DNA of 64,000 nt from the NCBI GenBank assembly GCA_001604105.1, contig LVAQ01000016.1, positions 35,688-99,687 of the forward strand, written 5' to 3'. The notes under the pieces are model-generated. The model was not told the DNA's origin and made no database searches. It saw nothing but the letters and a program-made list of their open reading frames with translations. Shown here piece after piece: positions 44,501 through 52,800 of this stretch; positions within the stretch are counted from its first letter, which is position 1; the number at the start of each line of letters is the position of its first letter. Made by a program: the position numbers and the translations under genes. The DNA is from Clostridiales bacterium Firm_11. Lineage in GTDB: Bacteria > Bacillota > Clostridia > Christensenellales > Aristaeellaceae.

Positions 44501-45469
44501 AGCAAGGCGCCTGCGGGGCTCGCTTTCAGGGTCATCGGCCTGGGCAGGGTAGAAGTCTTTCAAACCCGCCATGCAAAGGCGCGTGAGCATTGCCAGCGGT
44601 GTTTCGCCCGTATCGATGGGGTAATTGGGCAGATGACGCGTCTCAAAATCAAAATCCACCTGACAGCGGGCGGCGATCTCTGCGGCGCGGTCGATGGCTT
44701 CGGGCTGGTTTGGGAAGAGACTGCGCATCTCCGCTTCGCTCTTTACATAGAGATCCTCGGTTTCCATGCGCATGCGGGCTTCATCCTGTAAGGTTTTGCC
44801 GGTTTGCACGCACATGAGCACCTCTTGCGCGGCGGCATCCTTCCGCTCCAGGTAATGGCAATCGTTCGTGGCTACCAGCGGGATTTCTGTTTCTTTGGAG
44901 AGGGCAATCAGCAGCGGCAGAACCTGCCGTTCCTCAGGGATGCCGTGATCCATGATTTCAATAAAATAGTTGCCTTTGCCAAAGATGGACTGCATCTCCA
45001 GCGCATGCGCGCGGGCATCCTCATGGCGACCCTGCAAGAGCAGCTTGGGCAGATCACCGCTCAAACAGGCTGAAAGGCAGATAAGCCCTTGTGAATACTG
45101 GCGCAGCAATGCAAAATCCACCCGGGGGCGGTAGTAGAAGCCCTCGGTAAAGCCCAGGCTCACCAACCGGGTCAGGTTCTGGTAGCCCTGTTGGTTTTCG
45201 CACAGCAAAATCAAATGGCTGTACTCCCGGCTTACATTGGTTTTGTCAAAGCGGTCAGGGCATACATAAACTTCGCAGCCGATTACGGGATGAATGCCTG
45301 CTTCTTTGCAGGCGCTGTAGAAATCCACTACGCCATACATCACGCCATGATCGGTCACGGCGCAGTGCGTCATGCCAAGCGTTTTCAGGCGCTTGACCAG
45401 CGGCTGGATACTGCAAGCGCCATCGAGCAGGCTATACTCCGTGTGCAGGTGCAGGTGGGCAAATGCCAT
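41597..45469 (-). CDS. dnaE: DNA polymerase III alpha subunit (DnaE)
   Basis: 1290 aa. The N-terminal PHP domain begins AFAHLHLHTEYSLLDGA. The polymerase core has GPGRGSGAGSIVAY (~357) and the metal-binding aspartates in MPDIDVDFCYERR (~396-408). Helix-hairpin-helix and OB-fold regions follow (VVMAGILALAKGRITKKGAM). It is about 120 residues longer than a typical DnaE; the extra length is a Pro/Ala linker and a small C-terminal domain (~1190-1290) after the OB fold. AAGGAGG precedes ATG 45469. Confidence 0.97.
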   Translation of the reverse strand: MAFAHLHLHTEYSLLDGACSIQPLVKRLKTLGMTHCAVTDHGVMYGVVDFYSACKEAGIHPVIGCEVYVCPDRFDKTNVSREYSHLILLCENQQGYQNLTRLVSLGFTEGFYYRPRVDFALLRQYSQGLICLSACLSGDLPKLLLQGRHEDARAHALEMQSIFGKGNYFIEIMDHGIPEERQVLPLLIALSKETEIPLVATNDCHYLERKDAAAQEVLMCVQTGKTLQDEARMRMETEDLYVKSEAEMRSLFPNQPEAIDRAAEIAARCQVDFDFETRHLPNYPIDTGETPLAMLTRLCMAGLKDFYPAQADDPESEPRRRLAYELDVIAQMGFIDYFLIVWDFIDYAKRNGIMVGPGRGSGAGSIVAYTLRITLLDPLKYNLLFERFLNPERISMPDIDVDFCYERRQEVIDYVTRKYGVDHVAQIITFGTMKAKAVVRDVGRVLGMSYAAVDQVAKAIPFSLDMTLEKAVQISPQLHEMVNTDPAVAQLIETSMALEGMPRHASTHAAGVLITAKPVTEYVPLQVNDEVVTTQFPMNTLEHLGLLKMDFLGLRTLTVIRDALDMMRDIGITMKPEEIPLDDAAVYEMISAGDTDGVFQLESGGMRLFLQNMKPACFEDIIAAISLYRPGPMESIPRYIAGKLNPDTVRYPTPLVKPILDVTYGCMVYQEQVMQIVRDLAGYSLGRSDLVRRAMSKKKKDVMAQERAHFVHGLTDAQGNVVVEGCVRRGVPEKVAEQLFDDMTAFASYAFNKSHAAAYGVVAVQTGWLKRHYPVQFMAAIMNSVMDNTGKVAGYIQYCRSRGIPVLAPDVNQSRWKFTVGADENQKPGIRFGMGAIKNVGYHAVEAIAQTRSSGLFVDFFDFADRVPTEAINKRVVESLIKAGAFDFGKYNRAQLMAVYERVIDEAVQKRKGNLSGQVSLFDMMGAVAKPMPATVPDMPEHSRKALLNMEKEMTGVYISGHPLDEFAPLLQNGFTTVLDVQTMAENEHHGLDHDGDMVVMAGILALAKGRITKKGAMMGIITLEDLTGQIEGLVFPKIYDRFVTLLTADTLVVLTGKLSFREDEEAKLLVDAVQLLTPQSASQAKAGATLRRALPAYPDFEQDEAQQPTVPWKHDPAKPIARLSAENLQTMAAYPNADKRVVVDTALLHGAPRVLLTADAAQHIPTVLPPSPPPVAAGKGKAFAHKVTGASVAEVTPSAEVASGAASLTDAQLAKRAARKLLITLPTREPWLSQVKATCTAQPGDVPVYARITDEGITLLMEKTCWTNASPAVLEALRTLLGAERVSLK

Positions 45470-45610
45470 GGCGGCCTCCTTGAAATCTTAGCGGAGCATG
45501 CGGCGCGCAAGTCGCTTTTGGCTCCTTGAAAAAGTGATATAAGGCATGCGCAATACGTGAAAGACGGGTCTGCCTGACAGAAAACGGCGCCCGACTGCAT
45601 GCTGGCTTTC

Positions 45611-45639
45611 AGTATACCGCAAAGCAAGCGGGGCGACAA
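45611..45639 (-). promoter_or_regulatory. Promoter of dnaE
   Basis: Minus strand TTGTCG (45634-45639), 17-bp spacer, TATACT (45611-45616). It leaves a ~135-base leader. The rest of 45470-45833 has no gene. Confidence 0.7.
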
Positions 45640-45748
45640 GCCCGCCCGCCCGTGTGCCTGCCTTTATGACGTTATGAGCAGGATGCACTTTAACGCGCAA
45701 GCGCCATGACGCGTGATCCTGATTGCTTGCTGCCGGGCAGCGGATGCC

Positions 45749-45777
45749 TTGCCCGCGCGTTCCCGCTGTGCTATACT
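45749..45777 (+). promoter_or_regulatory. Promoter of the dnaD-dnaC-like operon
   Basis: TTGCCC (45749-45754), 17-bp spacer ending in TGC (extended -10), TATACT (45772-45777). Confidence 0.7.
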
Positions 45778-45833
45778 TGACCATGCGAGCGGGGCAGGCT
45801 CGAAGGGAAATCGTAGCATAAGGAGGCGCTGGC

Positions 45834-47345
45834 ATGGCGCTGTTTGAACCGGACAAGGCAGGCATCCTGTGGGACGCGACCGCTTTGCCAAACGCGTTTA
45901 TTTGCGAATATATGCCTTCCGCACCGGAGGGCTATGTGAAAGTGTATTTGTTTGGCCTGCTGTACGCGCATTTTCCCGCAGCGGGGGAAGGGCTTACCGC
46001 GGCTGCGGTGGCGCGGGAACTGAGCATGGAGGAAAGCGATGTGCTGGCCGCCTATCAGTACTGGGAACGGTGCAGGCTTGTTACGCGCACACAGGACAAA
46101 CCCCCGCGCTTTACCTACCGCAATGTACAGCAGGCGGTACTGGGGAAGCAAACCATGCCGCAAGATGAAGCCTACATGCAGTTTGCGCAGGCGTTGTATG
46201 CTATCTTTGGAGACAAACGCAAGCTGCACGGCGGTGAAACGCAGCTTTGCTACGAGTGGGTGGAACAGCTTGGTTTGCCGCGCGAAGTGGTTTTGCTGCT
46301 GGTGCAACACCTTGCCAGCGCGCGCGGCGTGCACTTTAGTTTTAAGGAAGCGCAAAAGCTTGCGGTGGAGTTGACGGAGCGGCACATCACGTCGCTGGAC
46401 GATGCGGAACAGTTTTTTGCCCGCAGTCAAGCCGCGTGGGAAGGAACCCAGCGAGTGCTGCGCCGCATGAGCAAATTCCGAACGCCCACGGTGGACGAGA
46501 TCGACCTGTACCTGAAGTGGACGAAAGAATGGGGCTTTGCGCCCAAGGCCGTGGAAACTGCCTGCGCCGAAATGACAGGCGGCGATCCCAGCTTCAAGTA
46601 TCTGGACAGCATCCTGCGCGGCATCGGGGAACGCGCGGGGCGCAAGGCTACCAGCGCCGAACAGCTTACCAAACAGCTGCAAAAAGAAAAGAGCGAAGCG
46701 GAGTGCATCCGCGAGGTGCTGCGCGCCGCAGGCTTGGGCGCCAATGCCAATGAGGAGACGGTACGCGCCGTGTACCGCGGCATGCTTGCCAAACTGCCGC
46801 ATGGCACCATCGTGCTGGCGGCAAGGGAGATCAGCCGTAAAAAGAAAACGCAGTCGCTGGATAAACTGGTGGAGCTGGTGGAGGCGTGGAGCCAAAAAGG
46901 CCTCACCGATGAAGCGGATGTGCAGGCATACCTGGCGCAGATCAAGGAACAAAACGACCAGCTGCGCACGCTGTTTACGCACATGGGTACAAGCAGCCTG
47001 CCAACGCCCAGGGATCGGGAGTTGCTCGTCAAATGGCGTGGCGAATGGGGTTTTTCCATGGAGGTACTCTGCAAAGCAGCGCAGTACAGCACAGGAAAAA
47101 ACGCGCCGATGGCCTTCATGGATAAGGTGCTCTCGGATTTTCACGCCAATGGGGTGGTCACCGTGGATGCTGCCGAAGCGGAGCATGCCCGCCACCGCGA
47201 GCGCTATGCCGCCAAGAATGTTGGCGTTAAGCCGGCTGGAAAAACGGTGATCGAGCAGCGCTATGAACAGCGTGAATATGTTGGTGATAAGTATACAAGC
47301 CTGACACAGGAAGAAATCGAGGAGGCGCTGCGCTATGACACGTGA
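45834..47345 (+). CDS. DnaD-domain replication initiation protein with two C-terminal DnaD-like domains
   Basis: 503 aa (AAGGAGG upstream). The N-terminal ~100 residues resemble the winged-helix oligomerisation domain of DnaD/DnaB (YVKVYLFGLLYAHFP, TAAAVARELSMEESDV). Two C-terminal-type domains follow: YLKWTKEWGFAPKAVETAC (~226-244) and LVKWRGEWGFSMEVLCKAA (~395-415), each ending in an F-x-Y/F-hydrophobic-D helix (FKYLDSIL; MAFMDKVL). A charged C-tail is present. DnaD-type proteins load the replicative helicase with a DnaI/DnaC partner, encoded next with an 11-base overlap. Confidence 0.87.
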   Translation: MALFEPDKAGILWDATALPNAFICEYMPSAPEGYVKVYLFGLLYAHFPAAGEGLTAAAVARELSMEESDVLAAYQYWERCRLVTRTQDKPPRFTYRNVQQAVLGKQTMPQDEAYMQFAQALYAIFGDKRKLHGGETQLCYEWVEQLGLPREVVLLLVQHLASARGVHFSFKEAQKLAVELTERHITSLDDAEQFFARSQAAWEGTQRVLRRMSKFRTPTVDEIDLYLKWTKEWGFAPKAVETACAEMTGGDPSFKYLDSILRGIGERAGRKATSAEQLTKQLQKEKSEAECIREVLRAAGLGANANEETVRAVYRGMLAKLPHGTIVLAAREISRKKKTQSLDKLVELVEAWSQKGLTDEADVQAYLAQIKEQNDQLRTLFTHMGTSSLPTPRDRELLVKWRGEWGFSMEVLCKAAQYSTGKNAPMAFMDKVLSDFHANGVVTVDAAEAEHARHRERYAAKNVGVKPAGKTVIEQRYEQREYVGDKYTSLTQEEIEEALRYDT

Positions 47346-48339
47346 GAGAGTGGTGCTTGCGCTGCAACAGGAATATGCCGCGCGCCGCGAGGAAAACCTG
47401 CGTGCCTATGAAGAGAAAGTCAACGACGCCTGCGCGCACTGTCAAGGCCTTCGGGGACTGCTGGACGCGCGTCATAGCGCGTTGATGAGCGGGCTGCGCA
47501 GCGCGCTCTACCCCGCCAAGAAAGACCTTGCGGCTAATGAAGGGCTTGCCAGTACGTTGGAGGCATACAACGCGAAAATCAACGAGAAACTGGCGGCCTG
47601 CGGATTACCGCCGGATACGCTTGCCCCGCAGTTTGTTTGCTCCCGCTGTAAGGATGAAGGCTACGTGTACGAACCTACGCGGCGCATGTGCCCATGCTTT
47701 GAAAGTGAGCTAAATGCCCGTATGCTTCTGGCGCTTGGGCTGAAGGGAACGCAAACCTTTGCAACCTTTCAGGAGGGCATTTTCAGCGATGAACCCATGC
47801 TGGGCAAACTCAGCCAAAAGGTGCTGATGAAGCAGAACAAAGCGATTTGCGAGCGATATGCGGACGCGTTCCCCGATACGGATGCACGCGATCTGCTTTT
47901 TACCGGCAAAAGCGGGCTGGGCAAGACGTTCCTGATGCAAGCTATCGCGCACCGCGTAACACTGCGCGGGCACGAAGTTACCTACATCAGCGCCTATAAG
48001 CTGTTGGAAACCATGCGCAAGGCGTATTTTGCCAACAACAGTGAATGGATGGAACCGTTGATGGAAACGCCGCTGCTGCTGGTGGATGATCTGGGTACAG
48101 AACCTTTGATGGAGAACATCACCGTAACGCAGCTTTTCAACCTGCTCAATGAGCGGCAGAATGCCAACAGGCATACGATTATCAGCACAAACTTAAATCT
48201 TTCGGAACTTCGCGCGCGCTATACGGAGCGCATTACTTCCCGATTGCTGGATGCAAGCCGCGTGCGGGTTCTCAAGTTCATCGGTGAGGATATCCGCGAG
48301 AAGCGCGGCAAGCCGGATCAAGGCGGGAATGACGCATGA
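47335..48339 (+). CDS. DnaC/DnaI-like helicase-loader ATPase
   Basis: 334 aa. A coiled-coil-prone N-terminus is followed by a zinc-type motif (CSRCKDEGY at 102-110; RRMCPCF at 117-122), then the AAA+ core: Walker A GKSGLGKT (191-198), Walker B LLLVDDLGTE, and arginine-finger region. This is the layout of DnaI. It loads the replicative helicase together with the DnaD-like protein before it. The next gene overlaps its stop (ATGA). Confidence 0.92.
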   Translation: MTRERVVLALQQEYAARREENLRAYEEKVNDACAHCQGLRGLLDARHSALMSGLRSALYPAKKDLAANEGLASTLEAYNAKINEKLAACGLPPDTLAPQFVCSRCKDEGYVYEPTRRMCPCFESELNARMLLALGLKGTQTFATFQEGIFSDEPMLGKLSQKVLMKQNKAICERYADAFPDTDARDLLFTGKSGLGKTFLMQAIAHRVTLRGHEVTYISAYKLLETMRKAYFANNSEWMEPLMETPLLLVDDLGTEPLMENITVTQLFNLLNERQNANRHTIISTNLNLSELRARYTERITSRLLDASRVRVLKFIGEDIREKRGKPDQGGNDA

Positions 48340-48689
48340 ATATACAAATCTATCTTGCCAAAAAGAACCCGGATGTGCTCAAGGCGGAGCGCTTTTTCAA
48401 GGAAAGGCGCGTGCCCTACCAGCTGGTAGATTTGAAAAAGCACAAGCTGGGCCAAAAAGAGCTTGCGCTGTTTGCCAAAGCGGCGGGCGGCGCCATGGCG
48501 CTGGTTGACCGTAACGGCATGAAGGCACGGGAGCGTCCGCTGGCGCACATGCACAGTGAAAGCCTGATACTCTCCGAGCTTATGCTTGATCCGCTCGCGC
48601 TGGTAAGCCCGATCATCCGCAACGGCAATCAGGTGACCATCGGCGTAGATGAAACGACCTGGCAAATGTGGCTTAACGAGGGGAAGTAA
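48336..48689 (+). CDS. ArsC/Spx-fold protein lacking the active-site cysteine
   Basis: 117 aa. The thioredoxin-like ArsC pattern is clear: IQIYLAKKNPDVLKAERFFK, then RRVPYQLVDLKKHKLGQKEL, and LVSPIIRNGNQVTIGVDE near the end. In ArsC and Spx relatives a Cys sits in the first loop (K-x-C); here the loop reads KKNPDV and the protein has no Cys. It cannot be a thiol reductase, so a binding or regulatory role is more likely. It overlaps the helicase-loader gene by 4 bases. Confidence 0.75.
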   Translation: MNIQIYLAKKNPDVLKAERFFKERRVPYQLVDLKKHKLGQKELALFAKAAGGAMALVDRNGMKARERPLAHMHSESLILSELMLDPLALVSPIIRNGNQVTIGVDETTWQMWLNEGK

Positions 48690-49156
48690 TGCGGCGCGGG
48701 AAAAGATGGCAGAATCGCAGAGCTCACATTGGAAATGATGGCGATGCAGCCTGCGCGATGCACCCGTGATGAATCGCTTTTAATTCTATGACTGCGGTTG
48801 CGGGCACCAGCAACCTGCGCACAATGCCAGCGCCGCTCGCACCCTATTCCTGCACAACGGCTGCTTGCCTGCAAGGAATCGCGGTTGCGCAGCACATGGT
48901 TTGTTCAGGCTCATCAAGAAGTTTACCCTTCAAAACCCTGATCGGGCGGTTTGTTACCCGTTTCCGCTTTCTGATTTGCCTGTATGCGGCGATGCCGCAT
49001 CTTCTTTTGCCCTTTTCCACCTTGCAGCGGGGAACCGCCGTTCCCACGCGCGTAATGTGGTTTTGGAATACCCTTTGCAGCTGATCAAACCATGGATGAT
49101 GACAGCCGCATAAGGAATTAATCGCTCTTCATGAGCGCATGTTTGGAGGATTCACC
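48690..49156. other. Gene-free stretch before queT
   Basis: No gene is recognised. A small hairpin, CGCTC-TTCAT-GAGCG, lies at about 49123-49137, just before the ribosome site GGAGGA. I looked for the preQ1-I and preQ1-II riboswitch patterns usual before queT and did not find them. Confidence 0.4.
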
Positions 49157-49663
49157 ATGCAAAAACCTTCGTTTTCTACCCGGGATATGACCGTTGCCGC
49201 AGGGATTGCGGCACTGTACGCGGCGCTTACCCTGCTGTTTGCGGCCATCAGCTATGGGCCGGTGCAATTTCGCATCGCCGAGGCGCTCACCATCCTGCCG
49301 ATACTGTTACCACAAGCGATTCCGGGGCTTACACTTGGATGTTTGCTGGCAAACCTGCTGGGAAGCGCCACCCCCTGGGATGTGGTCTTTGGTACTCTTG
49401 CCACGCTGCTGGCTGCTTTGCTTACGCGTCGGTTTAGGAAAAATATGTGGCTGGCAGCCGCGATGCCGGTCATCAGTAATGCGGTGATCATCGGGCTGGT
49501 ACTTCACTTTACCCTTGCGGATGTGTTGCTGCTGCCTACCATGGGCAGTGTGGGGCTGGGGCAGGCGGTAGTTGTCTATGGGCTAGGGATTCCGCTGCTG
49601 CTGGCGCTAAGGCGCATACCGTTATTCCGTTCGCTGGGGGAAGATGCGCACGACAGGCAGTGA
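49157..49663 (+). CDS. queT: QueT-type queuosine precursor transporter (ECF S component)
   Basis: 168 aa from ATG 49157 (GGAGGA 6 bases upstream). It has about five membrane segments. FAAISYGPVQFRIAEALTIL and IPGLTLGCLLANLLGS, with TPWDVVFGTLATLLAALLTR, are the family's conserved stretches. It is the substrate-binding part of an energy-coupling-factor transporter for preQ1/preQ0-type precursors of queuosine; the shared ATPase module must be encoded elsewhere. Confidence 0.92.
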   Translation: MQKPSFSTRDMTVAAGIAALYAALTLLFAAISYGPVQFRIAEALTILPILLPQAIPGLTLGCLLANLLGSATPWDVVFGTLATLLAALLTRRFRKNMWLAAAMPVISNAVIIGLVLHFTLADVLLLPTMGSVGLGQAVVVYGLGIPLLLALRRIPLFRSLGEDAHDRQ

Positions 49664-49870
49664 GCCACAAAGGCAAGGATGGCGCAGCTTCACAGGCGAA
49701 CATTTGTGCAAGTGGGTTTGCCTGCATTTGTCCGAACAGCAATAATGCATCCCTTAAAGCATGGATACAACAGAACCTTTTTTTGAACGTGTGTGAAGAA
49801 ATATGCTCGCCCAAACGTTACTTAGGCATAGTATCATGAGCATAGCATGCGACTTGGAGGAAACATCAGG

Positions 49871-52800
49871 ATGAGCGGATCGACAAGGCAAAGGAAAAAC
49901 AGGATATTCGCATTACTGTTGAGTATTTTATTATTTGTGCAGGCAATGCCTTCGCTTGCGGATACGATCACTGAAACGCAGACGGTGGAAGCGACGCCGA
50001 CCGATACGCTGGCGCCAACCGCTTTTGTGACGGACAGCCCGACGCAGCAAGTCGAAACAACCGCATCCGTGATGTCCGAAACACCCAAGACCGTGCTGGA
50101 AACCACTACGCCTGCGGCGGCAGGCACACAACAGGAAACGACCGATGCGCCTGCGGCGGATACAGCCACGCCGATAGCATCCGAAACGCCGGAAGATTCG
50201 GCCACGCCGGAAGCATCCGAAACGCCGGAGGATTCGGCCACGCCGGAAGCATCGGCTACGCCGGAGGATTCGGCCACACCGGAAGCCTCCGTGACGCCGG
50301 AAGGATCGCCTTCACCGGAGCCTAGCGCAACAGTGCCGATGTGCCACCAACCAACATGTGCGCATATCGCGTTGGATGAACACGGAAATATGATTGCGCT
50401 CTGCGCCTATGGCGCCTGGCTGCTTGAGAACGAGCCGGAGACGGCTGCGGGTATGATCAAGCCGGTTTCCGTAATGGCACTGGAGAAATCCGGCAGCTAT
50501 TCCCTGATCGACGGCACCACAACCATCTATCGAAGCGGTACGTATACGCTTTCAGGCGGCACACCCGCGTCAAACCTGGTAATCAGCGATAACCTTGCCG
50601 TGGCGCTGATCCTGAACGGCGCGCGCATCGGCAGGCTCACCATTGGCAATGATGTGTCTATGCAGGTGGATTTTACGGCGAGAAACCAAATCGACAGCAT
50701 GCTTGCGGGCAGTGGTAGCACGGAGTTTGACGGAACAGGCAGTTTGGTGATTGCCGCGGTGGATGATCTGGGCACCGCGCGCTTTACTATGCGTGGAGGA
50801 AGCATCCGCTTGCCTTCCGGCGCTGTGAGCCGCAACGGGCGCCTGCCCTATCACTGTGATGCCGCGGGCGCGACTTCCGCAACGGTAGACGGGGCAGGGT
50901 TTCCCTTCACCACCTCGGACGATAGCAACCGCGCATGCCTTTGGCTCACGCCTCTGGGCCGCGGCGGCGAATACCAGAGTGGGGTCGTGGGCAGCGTACT
51001 GGCGGTACGTTCCATCGCGCCCGCGCCCGGCGTAACTGGCACCTTTGATATGGACGACACCATACCCTTTACCGCGGTGGCGGGGCAGAGCGTATCCATC
51101 CTATCATCAGGCGGCGCGCCGCGGAGCCATACGCTTTTAGTTGATCAAGCGAATGTAACGTTGATTTTCAGCAACGCATCGTTTGATAGCACGGCGGATG
51201 TAAACCTGACAACCGCGGCGCGTGTTCATGTGAGCGGTACGAGCAGCCTGCAGGCACTTCGCGGAACAACGGCGAACCTTACCGGAAGCGGTACGCTGCG
51301 GGTGGGAGCGCTGGAGAGTACGGCGATAAGCTGTGCTGGCGATATCCGGCTTACCTACGATACGGCAGCAGGTGGCTGGCAAAGCGGATGGCAGGCTTTG
51401 GATTCACCCATCAATCTTGCTACCGTAACCCGGCTTACCTATGGTGGCAGGGCTTACGCCATTGCCGCCGAAAACGGAGAATCGACACGTTTTTACGCGC
51501 CGCTGCCCGCCCCTGCGAGCGGCATGCGCTATGATATCCGCGCTAGCGGCACAGAGCTGGAAGCAATACAAGTGCCGACGGGTACGCAAACCCTCGTGCT
51601 CACCAACGCAGGGCTTAGCATCACCGCCAACGGCAACTACGTGATTGTGAACGATGGCACGGTAAGCGGAGGCATTCAGGTAGCCAGTGGCGTGCAAGCT
51701 ACGCTCCTGCTGCGTACGGTACGCACAACGGGCGGCATTGCCATCGGCGCGAATGCGAACTGCACACTCTCTCTGGAGGGTAGCAGCAGCTTTGGCGGCA
51801 GCATTGCCCTTGGCAGCGGGGCGACTTTTGCCGTCGGCGGCACGGGCGCGCTGTATGTTTCAGCCGTTACGGCGGCGGGCGCGGCCAATGTTTCCATCGG
51901 CGCCAATACCAACCTTACCCTTGCAAGCGGCACATCCCTTGGCGGGAGCAATCTGGTACGCACCGTGATCAACGTTACAAACGCGGCGGGCACGCCTGTA
52001 CGGGATGCCGCCATCAGTTTGAAAATCGGCCGCAACGCGCCCTTTACCACCACCACAGCGGCCAATGGCCATGTGACATTATGGCGTTCACGCGCCTTGA
52101 CCAATATGGCGGTGGTCGTGCTCAGCAGTGCCAACACGTATGCGGATATACTGGACGGTAATCCGGCCAACCCGAATGCGCTGCCCCAGATCAGCGGTGT
52201 GAACATTCATCGGCAGGGATATGTCACCTTTACCACCACAGGCGCACAAACCTATGGTATACAGGTTTACATCAACCGTTCCGGCGCAGTGATGCCCGAT
52301 ACGTTTGACGCAAGTGCCTTGCAGGTGCCAAGGCTGGCCGGGGAATGCAACATCCCGGGCTTGCGTGCGGGCGATCAGGTGACCTTCCGGGCTTATGCCG
52401 CGCGTCTGGCGGGGCAGACCCTGAGCGCTGAAACAGCGGATGGGTTCCAATTCAGCGAAGCGTTCAGCTTTACCGTTACGGACGTGCGCACCGCCTTTAC
52501 CCTGGCGGATCAAAGCAAAGAGTACGACCGAAAGGCGTTTGGTTTCCGCTCGGGGCAGATTCCCTCCGGCGCTACGGTTACCTATTACCACGGCAGCACA
52601 CAGCTAAGCGCGGCGCCGGTGGATGTGGGGCAATATACGGCGGCGGTTTCGATTCCCGCCGGCCACGCAAAATACCTCCCGGGGGTTACCGTGGTGAAGG
52701 TGACCATCGAACGGAAGGTGATTTACATCTATCCCGAGCCCGCGGGCAAACTGATGGGGCAGGAAGATCCCCCCTTTGATTACAGCTATGACGCGCTCTA

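Noticed and set aside
45771..47195. 474-codon frame antisense to the DnaD-like gene
   Set aside because: The plus frame has domain motifs, promoter and ribosome site; the antisense frame has none.
50180..50323. 36-bp periodic repeats that could suggest a CRISPR array
   Set aside because: The repeats are directly adjacent without spacers and keep the reading frame of the surface protein.
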